NCBI GenBank assembly: GCA_024642205.1
Contig: JAHEBQ010000009.1
Span: 1 to 64,000 of the forward strand
Length of the DNA stretch: 64,000 nucleotides
Origin: Planctomycetaceae bacterium
GTDB taxonomy: Bacteria; Planctomycetota; Planctomycetia; Pirellulales; Pirellulaceae
Direction: 5' to 3'
Within the stretch, counting starts at the first letter, position 1. Every line of letters begins with the position of its first letter. The notes below the pieces were generated by a model. The model did no database searches. It was not told the DNA's origin and saw nothing but the letters and a program-made list of their open reading frames with translations. The position numbers and the translations under genes were made by a program. Positions 27,622 to 37,638 of the stretch are shown piece after piece.

Positions 27622-30600
27622 GTGAAAATAACAGATCTTCAGGTCGACGGTTTCGGAGTCTGGAAGGGCTTGACCGTGGAGAGCCTTTCCGACGAGGTCA
27701 CGGTTTTTTGCGGCTATAATGAAGCCGGGAAAACGACGTTGATGCAGTTCATCCGGTCGATGATGTTCGGTTTCTCGCCCGAACGACTCAGCAAATACAC
27801 GCCTCCGGTGTACGGTGGCCTGTCGGGAGGGTCGCTGGACATGACGACTTCCTCGGGAGTGTTTGAAGTCCAGCGGTATGTCGACCCAAATCGACACTCC
27901 GATCCCGTGGGTGATCTCGCCGTCACGGATGCCCACGATGGCTCGGTGCATGGTCGTGCACATCTCAGCTCACTCCTGTCAGACATCGACGAGTCCATTT
28001 TCACCAATGTTTTTGCCATTGGACTGCGCGAGATCCAGGAACTGGGAGCCCTGAACAGTACCGCCGCGGCCGAGCAATTGTACAAGCTTACCAGCGGTCT
28101 GGACCGAGTGTCTCTCGTTGACGTGATGCGGGATCTTCGCCAGCGTCGCGAAAAGATCTGGTCTGCCGATCCGAAACTTGAATCGCGACTGGTGGAGCTG
28201 TCGGAAAGACGCCAGAAACTGCTTCGCGAAATCGACGACCTGAAACAGCGTTCCAAACGCTGGTCGCGGATGGCTGGTGAGGCGACCGATATCAATCACC
28301 AATTGGCCGACGTTGAAAAAACGTTGGATGAAAACGATCGGCAGGCGCGCTTGATCGAGATCGCGTTGCAGATTTCCGATCGTTGGCAATCCCGAAAACT
28401 GCTCGTCGAGCAGATCAATGCGTTCGGTCACTTGCCCGATCAACGAGATATATCGATCAAGGCACTCGAGGACCTGAACTCGCGCATTGCCCAGCAGAAG
28501 GAACGCATCGAGCAAGTTAAATCGCAGCGAAAAACGATAAAATCCGAAGCCATGGCACTTCCGATCAATCGAATCCTGTGGGCGCAAAAGGCCCGCATCG
28601 AGGCCGTCACCGAACACATGCCCTGGGTCGAATCACTACAAAGGCAATCGAACCGTTTGACGGAGCAGATTGACCGGATTGAGAACAGCCTCGTTGGAGA
28701 GGTGGACGGGCTTGGGCATCAGTTGAAGATCAAGGCCCGCGAGGTTCGCGATCTTGGCAACCGAGGCCTGATGACCCTCGAGTCAACCGGCAAGAAGCTT
28801 CAGGATCAATTGGATCGCCTGACGAAGTTTCAGAACGATCTGGAAAAAGTCGAATTCGATCTCGGGCAGCATCAGGATCGACTCGGAACTTCACTGGCCG
28901 ATACCAGCACCTCCGAGTCGCTCGAGGATACCGGACGTTACGTCAATCGACTGCGGCGCCGGATCGAGCTGGAGGAGAAAATTGACAAGCTCAATCGAGG
29001 TCGAATGGACCTGGAGCGTGACGTTGATTCGGTGGTCAATGAACAAGTGCTTCCGGTTGAAAAACTATCGATTATTGGAGCTACCTTTATCCTTGGCGTG
29101 GTGCTGTTCGGTTTTGGTTTGATTGATACGATCAACGGTGGAGAATGGATCAGTGAAACGTCGACAAATCTCGGGATCACGTTCATTTTCCTGGGAACGA
29201 TTGCTGGATTGACTGCGATGGCGTTGAAGTATCACTGGGAGGGTCGCGCGAAAGATGAACTGGATGATTTTCGCCATCAAATTGACATCGTCCGCCAACA
29301 GCTGAAACGGGCCAAACACGAACGTGACGAAATTGAACGACAACTCCCGTCGAGTGTGGTCGGGCAATGGGAACTTGAGCTCAAGGATGCAGAAAACCGT
29401 CTGATGCGGCTGGAGGATCTGGTGCCGTTGGAAGGTCGCGTTCAATCAACCCGCGCATCCCTGGAAGAACTTCGCCGCCGGATTTCGGCGCAAGAACGGG
29501 AAGTCGAAAAGGCTTCGGAGCAGTGGAAGGCCAGTTTGCGGACCGCGGGTCTACCCGAACAGTTGTTGCCGCATCAGCTGAAGGAAATCAGTCAGCGAGC
29601 CGATCGAATCTCAAATTTCAACGATCGTCTGGATCAATTCAAAGCTGAAAAAATTGAGCGGGAAAAAGAACTCAACGCTCTCAGCCATCGCATTGACTTG
29701 ACGCTGGAAGATACTGGCTTGACGTTTCACAGTTCAAACCTGGTTGAGCGCATGATGCAGCTGAACAAGGTGGTAAACGAACAGCGCGGGTTCGTCAAAG
29801 CGCGCAAGGAATTCGTTAATCGGTACAAATCACTTCGTACACGACTGGCCAAAGCGAAACGTGAAATGGACCGGTTGCTTGGCCTGAAACAGAAAATGCT
29901 GGCGGCCGTCGGCGCCGAAACCGAAGATGTTTATCGCGGGTTTGATTCCAAGCACAGTCAGCGGAGGAAACTGATTTCGAAAAGGGAGAATTTGACCGAA
30001 CAGATCCTGGCGGCGCTGGGCAAACACTTCGATGAAGACCAATTGCGGGAGATCCTCGATGCCTACGGTGCTGCCGGACTTGAAAAGCGCTGGGATGAAG
30101 TCCAGGCGGAAATCGAACGGGTGAAGGCACATCAGTCAAAATTGCATCAGCAACGCGGCGAGTATCTGCAGGAAGTCAAAATGCTGGGCGAGGATTCGCG
30201 CCTCGATGTGGCTCAGCTGGAATTGAACATTGTCAATGCCGAAATTGCGCAACTCCAGAAAGACTGGCAAATCCTCGCTTCCAGTACACAGATGCTGGAA
30301 CTGATCCGCGAAAGCTATGAATCCAAACGACAACCGGAAACGCTCAAGGAGGCGTCAGGCTATTTGTCGCGATTGACTGAAGGGCACTATACCCGAATCT
30401 GGACGCGGTTAGTGGGGGAAGAATTGTTGGTGGATAACAAGAGTGACGAGACAATTCCCGTGGACAAGCTGAGTCGTGGAACGAGAGAAGCTGTTTACCT
30501 GAGCCTGAGAATGGCCCTGGTAGGCGCTTACGCCCGACGTGGTGCGGTAATCCCCATGGTCCTCGACGATGTACTCGTCAATTTCGACGGTCAACGGGCT

Positions 30601-31110
30601 TACGCTGCTGCCGATCTGCTTTGCGATTTTTCCCGTAATGGTCACCAGATCCTGATGTTTACCTGTCACGATCACATGCGGGATCTGTTTTATTCACTCG
30701 GCGCCGACGTTCGGATACTCCCCGATCATCGCGATGTGGTGGAATCCAACGCAACGCCGAGGTTGTATGAAGGATCGGACGGGGTGCTTCCTCCCGTCGT
30801 TCATGAGGCCAAGCCGGAGGTGCAGCAAATCTCCGAGCCGGTCCCTTTCGAACCGGTCCCTTTCGAACCGGTACCTGCCAATGCGATTCCGGTCGAATAT
30901 GTCGAGTACGCCTCAACGAATGTGCAACTTGAGCCCGACGGGTATGATTCCGAGCTGGAGTACGAATTGTCGGCTGTCACGACCGACCAGAAGCTTGAGC
31001 AACGACTGCGGCACGAGTTGGTTTATATCTCACCAACGGCTGTCGCGCCGATCGACATTTCGGGAAACGACGACATCTGGTGGGAAACCGGCACTTCGAT
31101 TAGCCGCTAG
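27622..31110 (+). CDS. SbcC/YhaN-like coiled-coil ATPase with central membrane hairpin
   Basis: A 1162-residue ABC/SMC-type ATPase. Walker A is GYNEAGKTT (residues 31-39). Long coiled coils (about 190-470 and 540-900) flank two hydrophobic segments, about residues 481-502 (IIGATFILGVVLFGFGLI) and 517-537 (ITFIFLGTIAGLTAMAL). This membrane hairpin in the coiled-coil region is the layout I associate with YhaN rather than soluble SbcC, and it replaces the zinc hook; no CxxC is visible there. The signature motif LSRGTRE (950-956) and Walker B MVLDDVLVNFD (Asp982/Asp983) are intact, so it should bind and hydrolyse ATP. The last ~120 residues are an acidic, proline-containing tail with three EPVPF-type repeats. 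Partner of the SbcD-like protein directly upstream; role in DNA repair or end processing at the membrane is inference. Confidence 0.9.
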   Translation: MKITDLQVDGFGVWKGLTVESLSDEVTVFCGYNEAGKTTLMQFIRSMMFGFSPERLSKYTPPVYGGLSGGSLDMTTSSGVFEVQRYVDPNRHSDPVGDLAVTDAHDGSVHGRAHLSSLLSDIDESIFTNVFAIGLREIQELGALNSTAAAEQLYKLTSGLDRVSLVDVMRDLRQRREKIWSADPKLESRLVELSERRQKLLREIDDLKQRSKRWSRMAGEATDINHQLADVEKTLDENDRQARLIEIALQISDRWQSRKLLVEQINAFGHLPDQRDISIKALEDLNSRIAQQKERIEQVKSQRKTIKSEAMALPINRILWAQKARIEAVTEHMPWVESLQRQSNRLTEQIDRIENSLVGEVDGLGHQLKIKAREVRDLGNRGLMTLESTGKKLQDQLDRLTKFQNDLEKVEFDLGQHQDRLGTSLADTSTSESLEDTGRYVNRLRRRIELEEKIDKLNRGRMDLERDVDSVVNEQVLPVEKLSIIGATFILGVVLFGFGLIDTINGGEWISETSTNLGITFIFLGTIAGLTAMALKYHWEGRAKDELDDFRHQIDIVRQQLKRAKHERDEIERQLPSSVVGQWELELKDAENRLMRLEDLVPLEGRVQSTRASLEELRRRISAQEREVEKASEQWKASLRTAGLPEQLLPHQLKEISQRADRISNFNDRLDQFKAEKIEREKELNALSHRIDLTLEDTGLTFHSSNLVERMMQLNKVVNEQRGFVKARKEFVNRYKSLRTRLAKAKREMDRLLGLKQKMLAAVGAETEDVYRGFDSKHSQRRKLISKRENLTEQILAALGKHFDEDQLREILDAYGAAGLEKRWDEVQAEIERVKAHQSKLHQQRGEYLQEVKMLGEDSRLDVAQLELNIVNAEIAQLQKDWQILASSTQMLELIRESYESKRQPETLKEASGYLSRLTEGHYTRIWTRLVGEELLVDNKSDETIPVDKLSRGTREAVYLSLRMALVGAYARRGAVIPMVLDDVLVNFDGQRAYAAADLLCDFSRNGHQILMFTCHDHMRDLFYSLGADVRILPDHRDVVESNATPRLYEGSDGVLPPVVHEAKPEVQQISEPVPFEPVPFEPVPANAIPVEYVEYASTNVQLEPDGYDSELEYELSAVTTDQKLEQRLRHELVYISPTAVAPIDISGNDDIWWETGTSISR
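30835..30879 (+). repeat. Three 15-bp tandem repeats in the SbcC-like tail
   Basis: Three consecutive units of GARCCGGTCCCTTTC type, the middle one exactly matching the first except one base and the third diverging at its end. In frame they encode E-P-V-P-F, E-P-V-P-F and E-P-V-P-A. Unit length is a multiple of three, so changes in copy number keep the frame. Confidence 0.85.
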
Positions 31111-31771
31111 GTTTATGTTTCGCACAAGCTGATCTGGCCGAAACGGAATACGAACCCTCGAAAATCACGGAACAGATTTGGTTCTTGCAAATCTGGCCAG
31201 ATTGGAAATGACTTCATCCGGCGACTCAGGGTCGACTCCGACCTGGCTTGATCCGCCACGGGTCCGGTAGGATCAAGATAGTCTGTTTTGGCCACTTCGA
31301 CTTGCCGTTCGACCTGGTTTTTTTGCACTTGAACGACTGACATTGTCAAGTGTTGCGGCGTTAACTTCCTCGACTGCAGATCTGTCCCTGGTTTGGCAAA
31401 GTGTGACGATTGCGTAGATGAAGTCGTGTCTGATTCGAATGTGCGCGGTCAAACCTGCCAATTGCGCGGTCGCTGTCAATCAACCCCACGCTATCAATCG
31501 CGGTATTTTCTCCTCTTATCACGTGTTTTACCTATTCGCGGTTGCAGTTTTGGATTGCGTCGAAGATTGATTGGCGACTGGTTGAATTGCCTTCCGATAA
31601 TGACTGAGTTGAAATCTAGGTCGACGGAACGCCAAATCTCGGTATGTATCAACCTGATTGGTTAACGGCCCAAATCGTCAGTACGCGGTAAACGACCGTC
31701 CAGGGACGGTTTTTGATTGCCTGTTCAATTTCGGCACTTGGTTCAGCGACTTACACCCAGGAGAGAATCTC
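31111..31771. other. Intergenic region without a convincing gene
   Basis: About 660 bases between the SbcC-like gene and the WD40 gene. A 78-codon minus-strand frame (31113-31349) has a partly protein-like first half but no ribosome binding site and a poor second half, so I do not call it. The WD40 start has CCAGGAGAG about 8 bases upstream. Confidence 0.45.
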
Positions 31772-32830
31772 ATGATCCAGCGCCGACATTTTTTGGGATC
31801 CGTTGCCGCATTTTACGCTAGCTCCCTTTCGCTACCTCGACTTTCGTTTGCTGTGACCGGACAGGAACGTCTGAACTGGCAGTGCGACGTGATTGAAACG
31901 ATCGCACACAATCGGGCATTACGAAATCCGGTCGTGACCGCCGTCAGTTTGCAGCCGGCGGGCGATTTACTGGCCATTGTCGGCGATGATCACCACGTTT
32001 GCATCTACGACACGCAACAGAAGAAGTACATCGAACATCTCAATCGTCACACTGATTGGATCCGGACGGCCCGGTTTTCGCCCGACGGAACACGTTTGGC
32101 GACTGCTGGAAATGACCGAACATTGCTGATCTGGCAGACCAAGGATTGGCGTTATCCGTCGATCGTTCAGAGAAATCCTGAAGCGATCTTCGATGTTGCC
32201 TATTCAAATGACGGGCAGAAGGTGGTAACGGTTGGTTTCGAGTCAACGTTGCGAATCTTTGATGTTGCGACTGGCGACCAGTTGGAGCAACTCGAATGCC
32301 CTGGTCCTGACAATCACGCGGTGGCTTTTTCCCCGGATGATCGGTTTCTCGCCGTCGGCGGTCGTAGCGGCGTCATTCGCGTTTGGGATTTGCAAGGCGG
32401 TCGTCAAATACTGGACATCAAAGCGCATCGACAACGGATTCGTTCGCTGGAATTTACTGCCGACGGTCAAATGCTCAGCGCCAGCGATGACCAGTTGGTC
32501 AAACTGACGGATCCTCGTGACGCGAAGGAAATGAAGAGCCTTCCCCGACAGTCATCAAAGCTGTATGCGACCGCAATGCTGGGCCATGGTTTGATTGCGA
32601 CCGGTGGAAGTGACAATCAAATCCATATATGGCAACTCAGCGATCTGCAGGAAGCAGGCAGGCTCAGTGGCCATACTGGGACAGTATCGTGCCTTGATTA
32701 CTCTCGGTCAAAACTTGTGTCAGGCAGTTTCGATACCCACGTTCGATTGTGGAGCACCGAGCAAAACACCTCCTCCACGGATCAGCGACATACACAGCTG
32801 AAGGATGGATGGAGTCCGACGCTGAAATAA
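31772..32830 (+). CDS. Exported WD40-repeat protein
   Basis: A 352-residue protein started at ATG 31772 behind CCAGGAGAG. The N-terminus MIQRRHFLGSVAAFYA carries a twin-arginine-like signal, so export by the Tat route is likely. The rest is a beta-propeller of about seven WD40 repeats with recurring units such as LNRHTDWIRTARFSPDGTRLATAGNDRTLLIW, followed by the similar FDVAYSNDGQKVVTVG, HAVAFSPDDRFLAVGG and HTGTVSCLDYSRSKLVSGSFDTHVRLW blocks. No enzymatic domain is present, so it is probably a scaffold. It ends 65 bases before the start of the giant surface protein on the same strand, which suggests joint expression and possibly joint function at the cell envelope. Confidence 0.88.
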   Translation: MIQRRHFLGSVAAFYASSLSLPRLSFAVTGQERLNWQCDVIETIAHNRALRNPVVTAVSLQPAGDLLAIVGDDHHVCIYDTQQKKYIEHLNRHTDWIRTARFSPDGTRLATAGNDRTLLIWQTKDWRYPSIVQRNPEAIFDVAYSNDGQKVVTVGFESTLRIFDVATGDQLEQLECPGPDNHAVAFSPDDRFLAVGGRSGVIRVWDLQGGRQILDIKAHRQRIRSLEFTADGQMLSASDDQLVKLTDPRDAKEMKSLPRQSSKLYATAMLGHGLIATGGSDNQIHIWQLSDLQEAGRLSGHTGTVSCLDYSRSKLVSGSFDTHVRLWSTEQNTSSTDQRHTQLKDGWSPTLK

Positions 32831-32882
32831 ACCGGTTCCATTCTGATTGCTGTTCAATTCATTACATGCGGCGCTTTTACAT

Positions 32883-32888
32883 GGAGGT
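32883..32888 (+). promoter_or_regulatory. Ribosome binding site supporting a TTG start for the surface protein
   Basis: GGAGGT seven bases before TTG 32896. The ATG codons at 32866 and 32881 in the same frame lack any such site; the second one overlaps this site. Confidence 0.55.
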
Positions 32889-32895
32889 AAGAGAG

Positions 32896-35800
32896 TTGGG
32901 TCTTATTAAAAATATTGCGAATCGAATCCTTGGTACCAAGACCGGTTCCGAAGCCAACGCCAAAGAAAAAACAGCACTTCTACGGAAATGCTATTTCGAA
33001 GTCATGGAGCAGCGCCGGGTTCTTTCGGCGGATCCGGTGATCGCCGCCGTGACCTACCTCGAAGGCGACGCCGGTCAGGACACCACGCCCGACCATTTCG
33101 AGGTCACGTTTGAGGGAGGAGCGGAAACGACGGCACTGACTCAGTTTACGATCAATGGTGATCAGGACTTGAGCGGTGATTTGTCCGACGGCGACATGTT
33201 TTTCGACCCGGACAAACTGGCTCCTGGCACTGGTGGTTATCACCCATTTCAGTTCGATGCCGCCAACAGTTACGGGATCGATGCCGGTGACATTACTTCG
33301 TTTTCGATTTCAGCCAATGGCTTACAATTGTCGGTTGACGTCGACAATTTCGCCGCAGGTGACGTGCTGGCATTTACGATTGATGTCGACGAAGTGGAAC
33401 GCTTTCGGTTTGACAAGATTGCTTCGGGAGTCGAATTCGAGGGTTCGTTTTTTGATGCTCAATTCGTCGATCAACATTACACGTTTGAAGTCAAGGATGT
33501 GGCGATTGTGGCAGTCCTCGAAGACGGTTTCGCACAGCCTCAGCAATCCGGGATCTTTTTTGATGAATACGACGCGTTGATCGACGAAGGTACGAACCTG
33601 GCGGCGAGCACCGTCAATTTGCCTGGCGATAACGAATCCGGGAATGCCAACCGGACGGCAGGCGCGATCGCGGCTTACGACCTGATCGTGAAACCGGTTT
33701 CCATTTCCGGCAACGTCTATCACGATAAGGATATAGATTGCGAGAGGGATGCCGGTGAAGACGGCATCGAAGGAGTTGAAATCAGGTTGCAGCGTTTCAA
33801 TGAGTCAACCGGGATCTACGACGACGCCGCCACGACCAAGACCGATGCAAATGGGTATTACGAATTCGGCAAGGATTTAAATTTGACTCCAGGTCGCTTC
33901 CGTCTGGTCGAAGTTCAACCCGATGGCTATCTCAACGTAGGAGAAGGTAGCGGTTCTCATGGTGGGTTGTCAGGCGAGAATGTCATTGCGGATATCGATA
34001 TTCCCGACGGAGGCTCCGCCGCCACCGATTATGATTTCAAAGAAGTCAGGCCCGCGTCGTTGTCAGGAAATGTCTGGCATGATGAGAACAACGATGGTGT
34101 GTACGATCCTGGTGAGCAAGGGATCGCCAATGTTCTGATTCAAGTCACCCGCATCTCAGCCAAAGACGGGGTCTCCAAAGACCCGTTTTCGGCGACCGAG
34201 CCGATTCTCGTGCGCACCGACGCCGAAGGCCATTACCAGGTCGATGCGCTTCCACCGGGTATTTACGAAGTCGTTGAGATCAATGAATATCCTGAAGAAA
34301 TTGATCCACTTGCGGCCTACCTGGACGGCAAGGAATCCAACGGTAACGTTCAAGGTGTCACCATTGGCACTCAATCCAACGACAAATTCAGTCAGATTGT
34401 ACTGTGTGCCGAAGATTCGGCAGTCGAATATAATTTCGGCGAAATCAAGCCGGCAGAGATCAAAGGAACCGTCTGGCATGACGCGAACGATGACGGAATC
34501 ATCGATTCCAAAGAACAACGGCTCGGCGGCGTCGTTATTGAATTGTTCGACAAGCAAGGCAACAAGCTCGCCGAGACGCGAACCGATCCCAACGGCGACT
34601 ACTGTTTTGAAGATCTTTATCCCGGCCAGTACGTCGTGCGTGAAACACAGCCGTTTGGTTTTCTGGATGGCATCGACACCCTCGGCGCTGTCAACGGCGT
34701 TATCGCTGGCGAGGCTACCGCCAACGACGAGTTCTGCGTGCAAGTTGAACCTGGCGACAAAGGCGCGAATTACAATTTTGGCGAACTCAAGCCTGCGTCG
34801 ATTTCTGGCACCGTTCACGGCGACGCCAATGGCAATTGCGTTTTTGAAGCGCAAGAAGGTGACATTCCACTGGAGGGCGTCGAACTGGTCCTTCTCGACG
34901 GCAACGGAAACGAACTTTCTCGTACTTTGACCGATGAGAACGGTGATTATTCGTTTGATCAATTGACGCCAGGAACCTATACCATCCGGGAAATCACACC
35001 CAGTGGCTACCTGAATGGTGCCTCGACATTGGGAACCGTGGACGGTCAAACCAGAGGCCTTTCGGGAGACGACCTGCTTGGCGGGATCACCGTCGAGTCG
35101 GGTGAGCATGGTGTGAACTACGACTTCTGCGAACACATTCCCGCCGAACTATGCGGAACCGTCTATTTTGACCGGAACAACAATGGCGTGCAGGAGTCCG
35201 GCGAGGAAGGAATTGAGGGGACGCGAATCATACTGACCGACGTCGAGGGAGTGGTCATCGCGGAAACGTTTACTGACGAAAACGGTAAATACTGTTTTGT
35301 GGACCTGATTCCAGGCACCTACTGTGTCAAGGAATTGCAGCCCGAGGGATTCGTCGACGGAATTGACACGATCGGCGAGGTCAATGGCGTGAAGCTGGGT
35401 GAAGGCCAGAATGATGAAGTCTGCAACATCACGCTGACCGGCGGGGATCAGGGAAACAACTATGACTTTGGTGAGATTCAACTTGCCGAGATCAGTGGCC
35501 GGGTTCACGTTGATGCCAACGGCAATTGTGTTTACGAGTCTTCAGAGGGCGATCAACCGCTGGCGGACGTGACCCTGGAATTGTTGGATTCCGGTGGGAA
35601 TGTCGTTGCAACGACGACAACGGATGCCGATGGAAACTACCGTTTCGCCGGCATATTGCCAGGCGAGTATGCAATCCGCCAGTCGCAACCCGATGGATTT
35701 TTCAATGGTGGGCAGGTTGTCGGATCCGGTGGCGGTGAGGAATTCGAAAACCTGATCGATCAGATCATCATCTCGTCGGGTCAAAATCTGACGAATTATG

Positions 35801-37554
35801 ATTTCTGCGAAGTGGAAGACGCTGAAATCCACGGACGTGTTTGGGAGGACGGTCCAGCGATCGAAACGACTGACGGAAAATTGCCCGCCGGCTATCGCGA
35901 ATTGCGTGACGGTGTTTATCAGGAAGGGGTGGACAGGCCGTTGGAAGGCGTGCGAATGGAACTGTATTACTACATTGATCCATCCAGCGGCGATATCGAT
36001 CCTCGTCCCGTCACGTTGGGGGAGGTTCAAGCAGAACATTATGCCCACATGGGAACCGACGACCCGAATGCCGCGGTCTGGGTTGAAACGATGGCTGACG
36101 GTGAATACTGGTTCATGGGACTTCCGGCCGGTAACTACATTGTGCTGGAAACACAGCCTGACGGATTGGTCGATTCGACCGATACGCCGGGAACAACAAC
36201 TGGCTTTACATACAATTCAGAGTCGGCAGCTCAAACGGCTGCTGGTGGTGTTCTGCTGAGGTTTTCCGGTGAACAGATTATGGACTCCGTGGTCAATATT
36301 CGGGTGAATGCCGGCGGGATCTCAGAATTCAATAATTTCAGCGAAGTGAGCGTCAAAGTGATTCCGCCCCCGGAGCTGCGATCGAATCCGCCATTGACGA
36401 ATCCCCCCAATCCACCGACGCCACCAAGTTCTCCGAGCAATCCGGTTCCTCCAGGTCCAGGCATCACAAGTTATCCAGGATTGTCGGGTTCCCAGACAAC
36501 GGCGAGCAGTCAATTTACGGGATCGGCGTTGGGGTCGTTTTATTACCAGTCGGAGACCGCGGCGTTCACCTGGCATTTGAGTGTCGTCAATGGAGGCGTT
36601 CCTCGTGGTGTTGAAGACGGAGCTTCGGACAATTCGGTTTGGCAACAAGCCAGCTTTATCAGTAATACAGACTGGTCTCGGTTTGACATGGACGATGCTG
36701 TCTGGACGTTTACCGAAACCCGCGAAAACGACAGGCAGATCGTGGAAACGAGGAGGAGTCTCAGGTTTGGAATGGTTGGCGGTACTCCCTTGGCTGGTGA
36801 CTTCGACGGGGATGGAACCGACGAAGTAGCGGTCTTCAAAGACGGCTACTGGATGATCGATATCAATCGCAACGGGCAATGGGACGAATCCGATTTGCTG
36901 GCCCGGTTGGGAGACGTGGGAGATCGACCAGTCGTTGGTGACTGGGATGGCGATGGCAAAGACGACATCGGGATATACGGCCCGATTTGGGCGCGCGATC
37001 GGGAAGCGATCCAACGCGAACCTGGCCTTCCCAACCCGGAAAACAATGCATACACCAAACCCAAGAACGTCCCGCCAGCCTACACTGACGCAACCAGTGG
37101 GTCGCGCGTGATGAAGCTGACCAGTTTCGGGAAACAACGAGCGGACGTCGTGGATCACGTTTTTGGCGTCGGTCGCGAAGAGGAAATCCCGGTCACCGGT
37201 GACTGGAACGGCAACGGCATTCGGTCAATCGGAACCTTTAAGGCGGGCGTGTGGCAGCTGGATGTCAATGGCGATGGCCGGTTCGATACTGAGGACGCCA
37301 CGGCAACATTCGGGAGGGCCGGTGATATTCCGCTGGTCGGCGATTTTGACGGTGATGGCGTTGAGGAGATTGCCATCTACCGTAGTGGTTCGTGGATGCT
37401 TGACTCAAACGGCAACCGCGAGTTGGATGCAACGGATAAAACGTTCCAACTCGGTGGTGCACTGGACAAACCGGTTGTAGGTGACTGGGACGGCGACGGA
37501 ATCGACGAACCGGGCCTCTATTCCGAAAATCCGAATAACGCAAACGTCCAGTAG
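32896..37554 (+). CDS. Giant surface protein with seven SdrD-B domains and FG-GAP-like repeats
   Basis: About 1552 residues from TTG 32896 (ATG 32866 would add 10). The N-terminus has the planctomycete surface-protein motif YFEVMEQRRVLSAD, a LEPR-type variant, instead of an ordinary signal peptide. A beta-rich region follows to about residue 265. Then come seven SdrD-B/Cna-B-like domains of ~110 residues, each opening with a G-x-V-x-x-D element and Asp-rich calcium-type loops (DENNDGVYD, DANGNCVFE, DRNNNGVQE). A proline-rich linker (residues about 1157-1185) leads to four or five FG-GAP/VCBS-like repeats of the form GDFDGDGTDEVAVF and GDWDGDGKDDIGIY. No LPxTG or PEP-CTERM tail is visible. Likely a calcium-stabilised adhesin or wall component. 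A strong terminator follows. Confidence 0.88.
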   Translation: MGLIKNIANRILGTKTGSEANAKEKTALLRKCYFEVMEQRRVLSADPVIAAVTYLEGDAGQDTTPDHFEVTFEGGAETTALTQFTINGDQDLSGDLSDGDMFFDPDKLAPGTGGYHPFQFDAANSYGIDAGDITSFSISANGLQLSVDVDNFAAGDVLAFTIDVDEVERFRFDKIASGVEFEGSFFDAQFVDQHYTFEVKDVAIVAVLEDGFAQPQQSGIFFDEYDALIDEGTNLAASTVNLPGDNESGNANRTAGAIAAYDLIVKPVSISGNVYHDKDIDCERDAGEDGIEGVEIRLQRFNESTGIYDDAATTKTDANGYYEFGKDLNLTPGRFRLVEVQPDGYLNVGEGSGSHGGLSGENVIADIDIPDGGSAATDYDFKEVRPASLSGNVWHDENNDGVYDPGEQGIANVLIQVTRISAKDGVSKDPFSATEPILVRTDAEGHYQVDALPPGIYEVVEINEYPEEIDPLAAYLDGKESNGNVQGVTIGTQSNDKFSQIVLCAEDSAVEYNFGEIKPAEIKGTVWHDANDDGIIDSKEQRLGGVVIELFDKQGNKLAETRTDPNGDYCFEDLYPGQYVVRETQPFGFLDGIDTLGAVNGVIAGEATANDEFCVQVEPGDKGANYNFGELKPASISGTVHGDANGNCVFEAQEGDIPLEGVELVLLDGNGNELSRTLTDENGDYSFDQLTPGTYTIREITPSGYLNGASTLGTVDGQTRGLSGDDLLGGITVESGEHGVNYDFCEHIPAELCGTVYFDRNNNGVQESGEEGIEGTRIILTDVEGVVIAETFTDENGKYCFVDLIPGTYCVKELQPEGFVDGIDTIGEVNGVKLGEGQNDEVCNITLTGGDQGNNYDFGEIQLAEISGRVHVDANGNCVYESSEGDQPLADVTLELLDSGGNVVATTTTDADGNYRFAGILPGEYAIRQSQPDGFFNGGQVVGSGGGEEFENLIDQIIISSGQNLTNYDFCEVEDAEIHGRVWEDGPAIETTDGKLPAGYRELRDGVYQEGVDRPLEGVRMELYYYIDPSSGDIDPRPVTLGEVQAEHYAHMGTDDPNAAVWVETMADGEYWFMGLPAGNYIVLETQPDGLVDSTDTPGTTTGFTYNSESAAQTAAGGVLLRFSGEQIMDSVVNIRVNAGGISEFNNFSEVSVKVIPPPELRSNPPLTNPPNPPTPPSSPSNPVPPGPGITSYPGLSGSQTTASSQFTGSALGSFYYQSETAAFTWHLSVVNGGVPRGVEDGASDNSVWQQASFISNTDWSRFDMDDAVWTFTETRENDRQIVETRRSLRFGMVGGTPLAGDFDGDGTDEVAVFKDGYWMIDINRNGQWDESDLLARLGDVGDRPVVGDWDGDGKDDIGIYGPIWARDREAIQREPGLPNPENNAYTKPKNVPPAYTDATSGSRVMKLTSFGKQRADVVDHVFGVGREEEIPVTGDWNGNGIRSIGTFKAGVWQLDVNGDGRFDTEDATATFGRAGDIPLVGDFDGDGVEEIAIYRSGSWMLDSNGNRELDATDKTFQLGGALDKPVVGDWDGDGIDEPGLYSENPNNANVQ
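33700..36350 (+). repeat. Array of seven SdrD-B-like domain repeats
   Basis: Seven diverged protein repeats within the giant gene, starting at S-I-S-G-N-V-Y-H-D and recurring roughly every 330-350 bases. Units 4 and 6 share an HxDANGNCV(F/Y)E variant of the opening loop and differ from units 2, 3 and 5, suggesting that a pair of units was duplicated. The last unit is enlarged by an insert around residues 985-1015. Confidence 0.75.
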
Positions 37555-37604
37555 CAAAGATTGTGGAATTGCTGGATCCGAACGGCAGGCAGGTTTTGAT
37601 ATCG

Positions 37605-37638
37605 CAAGGCGAGGGCACAATGCTCTCGCCTTTTTTTT
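37605..37638 (+). terminator. Rho-independent terminator of the surface protein gene
   Basis: AAGGCGAG pairs with CTCGCCTT around an 11-base loop with extra inner GC pairing, followed by eight T residues. It lies about 50 bases after the stop codon. Confidence 0.9.

Noticed and set aside
31113..31349. Minus-strand 78-codon frame between the SbcC-like and WD40 genes
   Set aside because: First half is faintly protein-like, but there is no ribosome binding site and the second half is not; insufficient support.
34156..35136. Long minus-strand frame inside the giant surface protein gene
   Set aside because: Shadow of the repeated SdrD-B coding sequence; the plus-strand translation has clear domains, this one has none.
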